A DNA stretch of 64,000 nt from Albula goreensis (Eukaryota > Chordata > Actinopteri > Albuliformes > Albulidae), in NCBI GenBank assembly GCA_022829145.1, contig CM040764.1:7053144-7117143 (forward strand). The letters run 5' to 3'. The notes under the pieces are model-generated. The model worked only from the letters and a program-made list of their open reading frames with translations, was not told where the DNA came from and did no database searches. The stretch's first letter is position 1, and each line of letters begins with the position of its first letter. Made by a program: the position numbers and the translations under genes. This document shows positions 1-13,868 of this stretch, piece after piece.

Positions 1-159
1 GGCAGCTCCCTCTTAAAGCTGATGTATAACAAAATGAAGTATCAAATATTATGTTAAGGCCCCTCTAAACTGAATGCAGATACTACTTTAAGATGCAGTG
101 TGGTACACTGGGCTTAAGCTGGTCCCTTTGGTGTCCCTGTAAGTGTGGCTGTGACTCAC

Positions 160-274
160 CTCACTCTCCAGGAAGAAGAGAACGAGCATCCTGATGAGGT
201 TGCCGTTGGGGCTGTTTCTGCCCCTGCGTTTGGCCAGGGCCTCCTCCGCCTGGGGGTCATGTCTGCTGAACAGC
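160..274 (-). CDS. stag1: stag1 exon 14, last exon in the window
   Basis: The exon completes Lys440 and encodes residues 441-478, [20 protein letters not shown] then [18 protein letters not shown]. This segment is the clearest STAG1-versus-STAG2 discriminator in the window. The acceptor is CTCCAG and the donor GTGAGT (159-154); it is 115 nt. The next exon is not found between 1 and 153, so the gene continues past the left edge. Confidence 0.96.
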
Positions 275-1292
275 CTGGAGACGCGACAGAGACCAGCGAC
301 CGTGACCCAGAGTGGCCCACTCGACCGCCACCACAAACCAAGCCACCCCCTCGACCGTAGATACACACTGGACTGAACCCCTCAAACAATCTCAGCTAAA
401 CCCCTCAGAAATAAAACTGAGGTAAATCTCAGGACCACAGCTTCAATTTGAGGCAAACTTCACACTACCAACCTGTACCTAAATCTTAGATGATCTTTAG
501 ATAACCCATTTTTTAATCTTCAGTTTTAAAATGTAAAACTAAATTTCACTAACCACAATTAGATCCCATCAGATGTACAAGAGACCCTAAATATAAGTTT
601 CTTTTCAAAGGAAGACCCAGCACTGTGTTGGTTTTTATCATGAGCAAAAATTAAAAAAAAAAAAAGAAGAAAAAAACAATTTGCACAGTGCTGCCACCAT
701 CTGGGCATTTGCTATTATGTGCAGCGACTGTTCATTTCACTGTGATGCATTACAGAACCTCATTACGTTAAAATCTTTGGTAATAAAAAAAAAAAAAAAA
801 ACAAGGTAAATTAAACTGAACCAATGAAAAACAAATATAAACTACCTCATTAAAAACATACAGCCGAAATCAATTACACTAAAATGGCCCAAAAACCCCT
901 TAAAGCCATAAACTCCAGTAATAATTCGCACCCAGCATGACCAAGATGCGGATCTGGGAGAAACCAATTGACATTCTTGTGTTATCAAAGAACCCGAGCG
1001 ACACTGAACGCAAACAATATTTATAGCGCCATTAAAGCTCTTGCATTTTTTCAGTTGTGATCCTCTCTGATCTGTGGGCAAGTTTAGGCCCAGAAGGCAC
1101 CCAAAATTAACGAGGCTCTAAAGGGGTCATCTCTACCCCCACTGGGAGCAGACAGAGGCCGTAAATGGAACGGTGGGGTGCCGAAAGGTGAGGGGATGAA
1201 AGGGAGAGCTGATTGGGTCCATATGGCCCAATGGCTGATTAGCAGGTTGAAGGGAGTGGGTGGGGTTTTGCATGGGAAGGGGAGTGACTCAC
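275..1292 (-). other. stag1 intron 13, no further element recognised
   Basis: AT-rich intron with short poly-A runs at about 650-676 and 785-801. I see no additional exon or repeat family in it. Confidence 0.85.
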
Positions 1293-1400
1293 TTTCGATG
1301 AAGGAACTCCCCCGCCGCCACGGCGACAGGTCGGTGGGCGGAGTACACCAGGTGGTAGACGTTCTCGCAGTCCTCATTGGACAGGGCGTCCTCGCTCCCC
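1293..1400 (-). CDS. stag1: stag1 exon 13
   Basis: The exon completes Gln404 and encodes residues 405-439, [20 protein letters not shown] then [15 protein letters not shown], plus two bases of Lys440. [13 protein letters not shown] is invariant in vertebrate SA proteins. It is 108 nt, with acceptor TTTCAG and donor GTGAGT. Intron 12, between this exon and exon 12, is only 94 bp. Confidence 0.97.
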
Positions 1401-1493
1401 CTGAAAACCCAGCCAATGAGATCAGGTCGAATGTTTAAAGGGGCACAACAGCAACGAGTTAGAAACAGACAAACAGCGGCAGGAAAATACTCA

Positions 1494-1595
<102 letters not shown>

Positions 1596-1759
1596 TCATT
1601 AACGAGACAACAATGCTAATGCTATAATGGCTCTTAATGCCACTGGAATGACAGCTCCACCACAATGCTAACACACGCATAAACGTAGTGCAGGCCCAAG
1701 GCATCTTGTTAGGTAGGGAAGGTGTAAGTACTGCTGGTATTCACTGATTTGTTTCTTAC

Positions 1760-1858
1760 CTTGAATCTGTTCGTGAAAAGCTCCAGCTTTGGGAAGAGCT
1801 CCCGGTTCGTGTACAGGTTCTGAAGAGCTTTCAAACACTTTAACCGCACTTCACCTTG
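1760..1858 (-). CDS. stag1: stag1 exon 11: SCD continued
   Basis: The exon encodes residues 345-377, [20 protein letters not shown] then [13 protein letters not shown]. The [17 protein letters not shown] wording is SA1-type. Arg375-Phe376 align with SA2 Arg370-Phe371 of the CTCF/SGO1-binding surface. The exon is symmetric (99 nt, phase 0 at both ends), with donor GTAAGA. Confidence 0.97.
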
Positions 1859-2691
<833 letters not shown>

Positions 2692-2810
2692 TCAAACTAG
2701 GGTGTATTACCTTGATGCCGTGTTTATTTTAAAACTATGTGGGGTCAATTTCAAACAAACGGAATGTGACAGTTACCTGGTTACCGTTAAGTATTCAATA
2801 TTATATTTAC

Positions 2811-2884
2811 CTGTACCGGTGCACAAAAATACCCTTGAAGATGGAGTTCATCATGTTCTCAATTTCATCCTGATTTTCCTGGAG
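2811..2884 (-). CDS. stag1: stag1 exon 9: entry to the SCD
   Basis: The exon encodes residues 279-302, LQENQDEIENMMNSIFKGIF then VHRY, plus two bases of Arg303. The acceptor is TTTTAG and the donor GTAAAT; it is 74 nt. Tyr302 aligns with SA2 Tyr297, a residue of the conserved essential surface. Confidence 0.96.
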
Positions 2885-3158
2885 CTAAAATCAGGAAAGA
2901 GTCACAGACACGGAGGTTAATTTCAACATCATTGTGCATTGTGAGTTCTTCAATTAAAGTCTGTTTTAAACCACAAATATCTTCACAATCTGTAACAAAA
3001 AGACAATGATATTCCCATTTAATACGACAGCAATGAAAAATAAAATCAACACAACATGTAGAATAACGCTGACATTAATAACAGTAGTAATTAGTGTGAT
3101 TAGCAGCTGAAATAATGTGTGTTGATTGGGACGGGACGGGGACGAGCTGAGCCCTCAC

Positions 3159-3310
3159 CTCCTTCCTCTTCTGCAGCAGCAGCTCCAGCTTCTCATTGGC
3201 CCTCTTCCCCACCATCTTGTTGCGCTCGGCCTCGTACTGCCTCTGCGTGTTGTCCTGGTTGATGCTGAGGTTCAGGGCCACGTTCACCAGAGCCGTCATC
3301 AGCCTCATCG
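3159..3310 (-). CDS. stag1: stag1 exon 8: STAG domain, second part
   Basis: The exon completes Ala228 and encodes residues 229-278: [20 protein letters not shown], then a charged amphipathic helix [20 protein letters not shown] ending QKRKE. It is 152 nt, with acceptor TGGCAG and donor GTGAGG. The helix precedes the SCD in the SA fold. Confidence 0.97.
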
Positions 3311-3577
3311 CTGCCAGGGTGACAGCAGAAACAAAAATACGTGTGGTCACCATTTTTCCTTTATTTTCCAGAACAAGAAGTTCCACCTGAAGTCCTTGAC
3401 CATTAAACTGGATCCGCTGCTGGACCAATGTCAAAATTTGTAGGCGCATTCATATGCTCAACCAATCAGAAACCCTCAAAAATACAATGAGGGTGGTCTG
3501 GACCAATTACCATCATTGTTACAAGTACCCTGTGCACATAGTGTCCCCCCCAGCTTTCAGGGTCAGGGTTACGGTCA

Positions 3578-4837
<1,260 letters not shown>

Positions 4838-4985
4838 TCAATAGCAGTCCTCTCCAACTGTGGAACACTCGATAATAATAGAGTGTCCCACTGAATCTCA
4901 GATGATGGATCGCAATGAAAAGTAATCACAGAATAAAAATAGAAAATAAAAGCCGTAAAATGCGGTTGGTGCACAAAGCCCTCAC

Positions 4986-5082
4986 CTTTACAGCCGGAGC
5001 ACTGGATGAAGAAGTTGATGAGGTCGAGAAGAGCGATGTCTCTGTCCTGCTTGTAGGACTCAATCCAGTCATCCACAACGGA
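4986..5082 (-). CDS. stag1: stag1 exon 5: first HEAT helices
   Basis: The exon encodes residues 102-133, beginning [20 protein letters not shown] and ending in CSGCK, which is near-identical across SA1 and SA2. The acceptor is TTTTGCAG and the donor GTGAGG. It is 97 nt and ends with the first base of Gly134. Confidence 0.95.
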
Positions 5083-5239
5083 CTGCAAAACGCCATGACA
5101 GCCCGTCAGTGCTCCACCGCGTATCAAACCAAACTTACACATGTAATACAAGGACTCTGACTGACCGCTACACTGTGTATTACTGTGCTAAAGCATTCGA
5201 ATTCTGTCTAGGGCTGCACTTGAACATTACAATTCTCCT

Positions 5240-5395
5240 TAGTACAGAGGAAGAGTGCCTCCTACTGGTCCTCCAACACTTCTTCCAGCAGCAAATTAGT
5301 TTTGAGGTCTCCCATCTAGACTATGAATCAAACCAACACCTGTTTAGCTTTAACAGTTTGTCATGAGCAAGTTTCAGGGTGGCATGACGGTTGGT
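5240..5395 (-). mobile_element. 5S-rRNA-derived SINE relic (SINE3-like) in stag1 intron 4
   Basis: Read on the plus strand, 5303-5392 follows the reverse complement of vertebrate 5S rRNA in order: GGTCTCCCATC at 5306, CCTGTTTAGCTT around 5340-5350, GAGC around 5365 and CAGGGTGGCATG around 5375-5386. These match the 5S segments GATGGGAGACC, AAGCTAAGCAGG and CATACCACCCTG. The head is therefore on the minus strand, and the tail 5252-5293 (CTCCTACTGGTCCTCCAACA) extends it, as in fish 5S-headed SINEs. It is too diverged to be a working 5S gene. The limits are approximate. Confidence 0.7.
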
Positions 5396-5686
5396 TGACA
5401 ATGCAATGTGGGAGGCTGTGTCATAGACCAGACCTCACTCAAATAAGGTATATACTTTCAATGCTAGAAGACATTTAAATTTGAAAAACACTCAATTCTT
5501 GAGAATTTCAACATCAAAAAAAAATGGTGTTCTGGATATTGGGGAGAACTGATGTTTTGGTGAAAATCTACTCTAATTTTTCAGTTCTTTAAGGGGTGAG
5601 AGTAATTTCATTAGTGGTAGAGGCCCAGGTGAGCGGGGAACACAGTTGGGGACAAGTGTGACTGCGGTGGGGGTTAGGATAAGCAC

Positions 5687-5839
5687 CTGCATCGCACTCT
5701 TGCCAAGCTTGACCACCTCAAACAGGGTGACGGGCTCCCCCTCGCCGTTCTGCTGTGGCACGCCATTGGCCTTGCGCCCCCGAGGCGGTCCCATCTGGGT
5801 CTTCTCCGCCGGGGTCTTCCGTGGCTTCTTATTGGCCGT
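5687..5839 (-). CDS. stag1: stag1 exon 4: basic linker into the conserved core
   Basis: The exon encodes residues 51-101. It starts with the basic stretch [13 protein letters not shown], then a Gly/Pro/Arg linker and [12 protein letters not shown], then the first helix of the folded part, [13 protein letters not shown]. The linker looks a few residues shorter than in mammalian SA1. The exon is symmetric (153 nt, phase 0 at both ends). Its donor, CAG followed by GTGCTT, is a poor match to GTRAGT. Confidence 0.95.
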
Positions 5840-6509
5840 CTGGCGGAGGCGACAGGGACAGTGAGTCACTCACATTTATGTACCTTGCTTAAGGGTGTGA
5901 ATACACATGCATGTGCTAACGAACTCTCATTTGTGCATAATCACATGTATTTGCACACACATAAGCATGCATGTGTGTGTACAGGGAAGTATACATTTCT
6001 CTCATTCAGACGCACGCACACACAGCCTTTGACCACTACAGCACGCCACAACGGCTGTTCATTTCCTGCAGTTTCTGGCTCCGTGTCGTTTTACAGATTT
6101 TTGGCTGCTGGCAGGAAACTGCTGATAAAGAGTGAGCTTCCAGAACGCCACCTCCCCCAGAGGGAGCCCCCCGAAAAGGAACCCGGCACGGTCTCCTGAT
6201 CGCTGAGGGAAGGGGCCACTTCCTGCTTAACTTAAGTTATTAAGGCTGCTAAACTCCAGCTTGCCTATAAATGTGTGTATATCTGCTCTGTGTCTCTGCC
6301 AGTGGGGCTTACATCCCCTATGATCATGTGGGCAGAATTGTACAAAACATTTTTGTCTTATGGGCAGTCTGAAGTATAGATTTGCCCCCATCCCAAATAT
6401 CCCACACCCCCAGCCCTGCTGGTGCATGCTGGGTAAGAGCACAGTTAATCTGTGTGCTGGTTCTGTGGAAGGGCGAAGGGGAAAGAGGAGAGCCTGTGGC
6501 GGGGCGTAC
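5840..6509 (-). other. stag1 intron 3, low-complexity CA/GT patches only
   Basis: Contains an alternating ACAC/TGTG patch at about 5950-6030. Nothing else recognised. Confidence 0.8.
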
Positions 6510-6630
6510 CGGTGGTCTCCCGGGCCTCCCCCTCTTCTTCTTGCCCTTGAGATCCCCGCTGTCCTCCATCTCGCTGACGCTCACGCTCAGACTGACCGTC
6601 TCCGTCTGCCCCGACTCATTGCCGGGGTCC
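6510..6630 (-). CDS. stag1: stag1 exon 3: acidic/Ser segment and AT-hook
   Basis: The acceptor is CCCACAG and the donor GTACGC. The exon completes Gln10 and encodes residues 11-50: a Ser/Glu/Asp-rich disordered stretch, then KGKKKRGRPGRPP. Its RGRP core (residues 43-46) is a classic AT-hook, the feature that lets SA1, unlike SA2, bind AT-rich and telomeric DNA. The serine-rich stretch differs from the mammalian sequence as I know it, as expected for a disordered tail. It is 121 nt (phase 2 in, phase 0 out). Confidence 0.93.
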
Positions 6631-6689
6631 CTGTGGGAGACGAGCAGCGTCAGCACACGGCTACAGAGCCCGGGGCCACACAACGCAGT

Positions 6690-7135
6690 TTATACACACT
6701 GACCCAACCCAACATGCTCACAAACACAAATGCACAGACACGCATGTGCGTACACAACGCTCACCAGCAAACAAGCACAGACTGACACACACACAAAAAG
6801 ACTTGCATACACACTCTCATTTACACGCACAAACACAAATACGCTCAAAAGCACACAAGCAGACTTACGCAAGCACACAAAAGATGCTCACACACACGCA
6901 CGCATGCACACATTGTCATGTCTAGGCACTGCACATACACACAAATACACTCACAAACACACAAGCACAGACATAAATCATACACACATGCATGAACAAC
7001 TTCATATATACACATTAATCCTCACACACAGGTATGCACACAATCAAACACACACACAAATATTCAGACATATATGCACATGTACCCACAAAGCACTCTA
7101 TCACACACACAAACTCACAACACAAATACTAACAC
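6690..7135. repeat. degenerate (CA)n-rich tract in stag1 intron 2
   Basis: About 440 bp built from short CACA blocks broken by AAT, GCA and CTC. It reads as an old, decayed CA microsatellite. The rest of intron 2 (6631-7404) shows nothing else. Confidence 0.8.
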
Positions 7136-7404
7136 TCCCTGCAATCAGGAATCCATTGGCACAAACAAAAACACAGAACAGGAAGTGGAAGGGGAATAGC
7201 CAATCATGTCATTAGACAAACATCCTACATAACAACATGCACCACATGTGTGGCGCGCAAATACCTACACCCGCGTTAAACTAGCGTGCGTGTGAGTTAG
7301 TGTATAATCATTCTGAGAGGAACACAATAACATACCTGAACCTGAAGGCAATGAGTAACACTGTACCCTACATGACTAACAGAAAGTTCATGATGAATAC
7401 TCAC

Positions 7405-7582
7405 TGTAGAACTGGCAGCTCTGAGGTAATCATTTCTGAAGCGGTCGCAGTAGCCTCCCACCAGAAGTCTGTAGCAGCGCGCGGCAAAACTCTCCCTCCA
7501 CAAAGCGTCTGTCGTTACCAAACACGGACGAGTTACAGGAAGGACCTCTCTTCACGGCCTGGTCGCGGTCATACCCCACAGC
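7405..7582 (-). CDS. stag1: stag1 exon 2: end of 5' UTR and start codon
   Basis: The acceptor is TTCCAG ending at 7583. Bases 7582-7434 are 5' UTR. The start ATG is at 7433-7431 and encodes MITSELPVL plus two bases (CA) of Gln10 before the donor GTGAGT (7404-7399). The start is chosen because MITSELPVLQ is the N-terminus I know for vertebrate STAG1. Coding part: 7405-7433, 29 nt, ending in phase 2. Confidence 0.93.
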
Positions 7583-9437
7583 CTGGAACGACAACGAGCA
7601 AACAGAAAACCAAACGTTTAACATCCTTTACTGTACGAGCAGATGTAGTCACAAAAAGTGCCCGAATACATTTTACTTGGATGATTTTTTTCTGACTTCA
7701 TATTATGAGAATGAGAACTTTTTAAAACCGGTTTCAAAAAATAGGAAAAAGCTAAACATATTCTGAAAGGTGCATAGTTAGAGACTTTATATCATTTTCG
7801 TACATTTCCCCACACTCAAATCAGATGTTTCATTGAATAAAAGAGCACGTGCATGTGTTTTCATTTGACTGGTGGCGGAAAGCACATGGTGGAATTCTGC
7901 AGAAAGTGTACTGAGACACCAACTGGCCATTTTGTGAACTGCAACAAGGCAAATTAGTCAAAAAGGCGCAAAGACCGGATTTTAAGCAGGAAGATAATTG
8001 TTTACATCAGACCAAAAAAAGATTTTTCCATTATACCCTTTAACTTAAGAAGAAAATGAATCCTTATATTTCAAAACTTTCAAGTTGAAAAAAAATACTG
8101 AAAGTGGGCTGTGGACTTGAGTTAAAAATCCCTCCATTTCAAAACTGAAAATCAAACATTCTTATATGTCAGTAAATGAATGCTTAACTTTTAAACATGC
8201 CTAACTTTTAAACAAATTACTTTTTAAAATATTAAATGTTATGCCTACTCATTAACTTTATGCACTGGCATACATTTTTAATGATATTTCCCGTTAATTA
8301 ATTAGAACACCTGTGGCCTTGTGACAGAATTTTAAATGAGAAAAATTTGGGCCTACAGGGAGATTCCGTGAGAGAAATAATGGGAGAATTAGTCAGTGAT
8401 GAAATTTTGTGATGGAAAATATAATCTCGATTGCAGTAAAGTGATATTTAAAGCAATTAAACACTCTGTGGTGATCGCTATAATTTTTCCCTAGCAAATG
8501 TAATCAAACAGAAAATTATATGAGGCTATTAAAAATCATAATGCAAATTATTTCAGTAATTTGTGATTACGTTTGGGATACCCTGCAAAAGTAGTACTCT
8601 ACTTTGCCACTAGGGGCAGTGTAAACCAAAGTATTTTGTCCAAAGTGGATCTAGAATGGCAAATTTAGGTTGACCAGTTTGTAAATTAGAATTTTAATAT
8701 GTGCATACAAACACATGAAAAAACCCTTGGTGTTTTACCCTTTTTTATTGATTGTACATTTTACTAAAAGTACTTTTTCTTCTAATCAGAGATGTTAAAA
8801 ACTGAGAGACATGTTCACAACATTCAATGGGCAACAGTAGGGGGCAGGCTAAGAAAGTCTTAATTTAAATGTTATCAACCCATACAGCCTCTGCAAAGAA
8901 TTGCAACAAGGACTGAGTCAGATACAAACTCCACACTGTTGAGATGAAAAAGAACACACAAATATGTGTATATGTGTATATGTGCGTTTGTGTGTTTGGG
9001 GTGTGACAACCAGTCTGACTTAGTGTTTGAGTGACTGAACAGTTGGAATTATTCTACAGCCAGAGTGTAAACTCTCAACATAAAACTCAATGCAGAGTTG
9101 ACCGGAATCAGACGAAAGAGCTTGAGGTGAAATTTAAACAGTTAAATCGACCGGGTCAAGGCCTACTGTTTGGTGTGGTCCTGATATCGTTTTTTGTTTT
9201 TAAATTTTTAAACGTCTGGTGTTTTTTGTGGCCAGAAGCACGTCTGACAGACTGCATGCCTGATGCGGGGCGAAAAGGTTGTCAGTGGGGTTAAAGCCTA
9301 ACCTGTCTGGCCTGCCACTAGATGGCTGTACACTGTTGGTGAAGTTTGGACTGCTTTATTCTGCAGGTGCAGAAGTGTCTGCACGCTCTAGTGTAGCTCA
9401 CACGGTACTGCTGCTGCGCCACAAAGCATTCTCCCTG

Positions 9438-9438
<1 letters not shown>
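7583..9438 (-). other. 3' end of stag1 intron 1, no gene seen
   Basis: AT-rich sequence. A near-CTCF motif with one base missing (TGCCACTAGGGGCAGTG) is at about 8609. I see no exon with supporting splice sites. Confidence 0.8.
9315..9329 (+). promoter_or_regulatory. CTCF-like motif in intron 1 (14/15)
   Basis: Reads CCACTAGATGGCTGT; one mismatch (position 13) to CCASYAGRKGGCRSY. It is on the plus strand, so it faces the two minus-strand motifs near 35.2 kb. A single consensus match of this kind can occur by chance. Confidence 0.3.

Positions 9439-9439
<1 letters not shown>

Positions 9440-9523
<84 letters not shown>
9440..9523. repeat. (AC)n microsatellite
   Basis: About 84 bp of uninterrupted AC dinucleotides. 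Confidence 0.98.
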
Positions 9524-9526
<3 letters not shown>

Positions 9527-12500
9527 AGAAAAGTAGGGACCTTCCTTTTAGTCCTCCATATGAAAGAAGGGAGGACAAGGGAAAAATGGAGCAGAGAACA
9601 GAGGGCTAGACAGAGGGAAAGAAAATGTGGCAGGCAAAGAGGGGCAAAAGAATAGGAAAGTGGGGCACCCTGCAGGTAACTGGCTCCTTGTCCTCATTTC
9701 GGGGCCCCTCCTCAATCACGCAGGAAAATCACTGAGAAGGGGGTCAACGCTCTCATTCATTCACATGTAACCCCACCCCCCCCCCCCAACCCCACCACCA
9801 CCATGATCTCAACCCCTGTATCCCCACAATACGGCTAACAACCTCCGCCATCCTATTCCTTACTGAATGAATACTCAGCCACCAGAAAAAGCCAAAACAG
9901 TCTGTTTGGCTTCACTACCGTCGCTTCAGCCTGCCCCTCCCCCTCCCTCCATCTCTTCTACCCTGGGAGCCAGTGCCATGACGATGATGACATCACAAAC
10001 AGAGATGATTCAAATATGCGGGACCGTTCTATCGCTGAGCAGGCTCCGGCAGTTATGTAAGACTGAGGCAGCGGCAGCGCGGATGGGAACAGCCGGTCTA
10101 CGCCAGACTGAAGCGCAGGCTGAACCGCGGTGCTGTTTATCCCTTCTGAGCTCTCTCCCTTATTTTTATTTTTGCTTAGCCGTCTGGGCTCGTGCATGCT
10201 CCGTGTTGCTTGGCGCTTTTCTTTCGACGTCTACCGATAATGCACCATGCCTGTGGAACACAGCAGTGAGGAGGAATTTCGGAACAGACCCGACAGGGTG
10301 GGTTGAGATCCTGGGCTCAGAGCCTTGGGAGGGTGCGGATAAGAACAGCTACCTCACACACCTGCATTATTCATGCTTTTTATTTGCGCCTGGTGCGTTT
10401 GTGCCACCACTGCAATCTCTGCTGCACAGATCTGATAGGGAATAAATGACAGGAGCATCCTGCTACGTTGGGGAATGTCTTTGGCTATGGATTGGGCCTG
10501 AATCCTGGGGTGGGGAAGCGCATGGAACCACAGACTGACCCGCTTCGGCCCCGAACCTAAGCCCTGAATCAGGCCAGAGGTCACGAGGGCGATGGCAAGA
10601 CAACCAAGTTTGATAAGAAAGCATGACCTCATACCATTTATACTGCAAAGGGACATGACTGAAATCCAGTTTCGATGGGAAACCCCAGTCCAATCAGTGT
10701 GCCTAAATATCCATTGTCATTACTGCATAGTGACTGTCAAATGTTGAAAAGTGGCGGTGCCGAGATTTACAAAAGAGCTTTGACAAAAAGCATTGTGGGT
10801 CAGGCTTTGACCCATTAAGTCTTCCCTTTTCATGCAGCTTATCCTTCATTCCTGCCGGAGTCCGCGCTGTGCCAGGTAGCCTGCCTCAGAGCGAAAGGCC
10901 CAGGGGTCAGCCGTAAGCACAGCTGAACGACATGGGAGGACATTAGGGTGCGAAAGTAAGAGGGTGAAAGCTGTCACAGCTGAGGGGTCAAATGAAGGAC
11001 AAATGAGTACGGTCATTAGTCATGCCTATTGTTCCACTACGGGAACAGCTGTGACCCTGACCTGATCCTTTTGGCTGGGGCGACGTGGCTGGGGCTCCTG
11101 ACTGCGTTGTGACGGGACAGGGAGATCTGACAACACACCGCAGCTCATTTTATCACTGTCAGAGAAAACGGGGGCCTGGTCACCAGGCAGGGCAATATGG
11201 CAGAGAACTATACCTCAATAATCATCTGTGGTTTTTCGACATCACGCTACATATATTGGTATGCGGAAGCAAAGTCTGCTTGTCAACCATATTTTAGATC
11301 ACATAATGGATGCAAAACAAAAATATCACCGCCGTAAGATCAAACTAAAACTGTCCTGGTGCTACTGATTGCCTTTGGGGGTCTGACAGTGGGGGTGTAC
11401 CCCTGTGTGTAGGGCCCCACATGCCCACTGCAGGTGTGAACAATGGCAGGTGCAGACAATGGGAGGGTCACAGGAGGGGGGGGAAGGGCAGCACAGATAG
11501 CACAAGATAGAGGATATCCACGTTTGGGATGGAAAAACGCTCTGCACTAATGTGCACTCAAGTTAGATAGATACACACTCCGACAATCTCTGAGATGTGT
11601 TTGCTCCATGGCGAGTGTGTAACGAGGTCCTACTATGTAACCAGAACTGGTCACTGATACACTTAGCAACTGACGACACAGCGTACAAAGTTTCCCTATG
11701 TACTTACTAGAGTTCCGATGCTCTGGTAACTGTATGTTTCAGACTGTACCATTTCTGTTCATGAAACAGTTCGCGGAGGGCTCGCTCACAGGTTTTTACA
11801 GGTCTGCAATCGACAGACTGGTTCAAGTTATGTCGCCTGACCTTAGACCAGACTGCCAATCATATCCGCCCCCCGCCCCGATGGTCCTGTTACTGACAAG
11901 TAAAATAACCAACAGGGCTGAAATGAAGGGTCGTACTGACCGTCCCGGCCGCTCTGGGAGTGGAGAGGCTGATCCAGTGGAGTCAGGAGGGGGGTTCTCC
12001 TTACCTCTCCCCATTCTCAACATAAAGCTGAATCTCTGGGACAGACATCGTCTCTCTCGCTCTCTCTATGAATTCCTTTTTGCAAGCGTCATTAATTTTT
12101 CACCATCCTCCCCTTCCTCTCTCACTTGCTCTTGCTCTCCTCTCTGACAAGCCCTCTCTTTTTTGTTTTAAAAGCTGCATGTCTCTCTTTTTTTTTCCAT
12201 ATGATTACAGGCTGCCGAGCTGACAGGGCTCGACAGTTACAATTCGGCTCCCTGTCAGCGCAGACACATCTGTGAGAGTGAGCGCGCGCGCATTCCTGAC
12301 ACGGGGAAGGGCAACGAGGCAGATTCAGAGATGACTCACGCTGACCCTCCGAGGGCCAAAAAACGGATGCAGTAAATGTGGCCTGGTGGATGTGGATGTG
12401 ACTGTGCAAAGCAGGCAGGGCTCCATGATGACCTGGCGATGGACAGTCCAGCCTCACCTGAAACGCTCACGTAGCAGGAAACGGTCTTTGTTTGGTGCGT

Positions 12501-13868
12501 GACTGCTGGAGGCTGGCTTTAATTATGGAGCTGCTGCCAGCAGTAAAACCACGACAAACCGCAGGCTGTCTGGACACTGACATCACAGAAGACGTCACCT
12601 TGTAGCGAGACACAGGCTGCCAGGTCGAAGAAGCAGCCTAAATAAAATATTCAGCAAAACAGACTATTGGAAATATATGCAGAAGCTCAATTTTCAGTTC
12701 ATTCTTAAGCCTCCACATTCGGCTTTGTCAGAATTGGCAGCGTGTTTGACACCAGGTGAAGTCAAACCGCACAGGCCATGAAAATCATGGTTACAAACAC
12801 ATTAATTTCCCATTGAGCAAACTGCGAGATCTCAGTGGGACATAAAATGCTTTCTGCTACAATATATTCTGGCTGCCATCCAAGCCAGCATAAAGCCAAA
12901 ACCACATGATTGATTTAGAACTAAATTATGTTTCTTAATAGCGATCGATCAAAGCAGAGATTCCAGTTCAACTAATGAAAAAATCTGTTTTAGAAGAGGT
13001 TTTGAGTCCCCCACCAATTGAATTCACTCATATCCACTGATCCACTGATATCCTCTGTCATCTTTGTTATTGAGTGGGCATATTAGATATTATTATTGGT
13101 CATTTGTTGGCTATCAGTGGACACAGACGATTAAGCTATCCGGCAGAATGCAGACAGAATGAAGATTATACAGTGAATCTGCTCATAAGAAGATTAGACC
13201 ATCCCACTACTAAAACATGCAGATGAAGCACACAGGATACCTGCTTGTGAATGACCAGGAAAGTGACTATATGTCCATGGCAAATGCAGAATTGCCAATT
13301 GAAGGGGAGGTGGGGGGGGGCTGCTCTTCAGGTGGGCTGAGCTCTGAAAACAGGGTGCTTCTGCTCAACAGGCCCCAGGGTCTCACCCATCAGTCGCTCG
13401 GGTGTAAAGCAAGGGAACGGTGCAAGTTCTGTTCCGGGACAGGCACCAGACGCCATAACATTTGATCAAAGACAACCGCGAGGCCTCTCCTTACAAATCC
13501 AACCCCTCTGTGAGGGGAAAAACAAAATGGCCCACTCGACACTTCTCACAGCTATCACTCCGGGAGTCTTTACTTTTACGATCGTGGCCCGAGTCCAAAC
13601 GGAAAACGCACGGTCGGGCCACTTCCTCATTAACGTAGGTTTCCGAGAGCCTGTTTATGGAGATTGGAGCCCTCGAGCCTGGTACACAGCACGCAGGACA
13701 ATTACCAAGCTCCTAATGAGCAGGGCTATGCTTCAGCTGTCAACCCACTGCTCCAGGCTCCGGAGGATGACAAGGCACAACGCACTGGGACCTTCCGCGC
13801 AGAATTAGCTTATGTCTGGGATGGGGAACGTGGACGAGGTTGAGAAATAATTAGGACGGCAGAGTGGC
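9524..13868. other. intron 1 interior, no gene recognised
   Basis: Unique-looking sequence with a C-run at 9777-9787 and mild pyrimidine-rich patches near 12050-12140 and 12180. Open frames here (the longest is 192 codons from 9867) lack splice context and any recognisable domain. Confidence 0.75.

Noticed and set aside
5303..5392. Functional 5S rRNA gene
   Set aside because: Too many differences from 5S, internal gaps and a SINE-type tail; a relic.
8609..8625. CTCF site TGCCACTAGGGGCAGTG
   Set aside because: One G short of the core, so spacing inside the motif is broken.
9867..10445. 192-codon plus-strand frame, the longest in the window
   Set aside because: Composition is Ser/Leu/Pro-rich without a recognisable domain, splice context or promoter. 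It lies inside a large intron and reads as chance.
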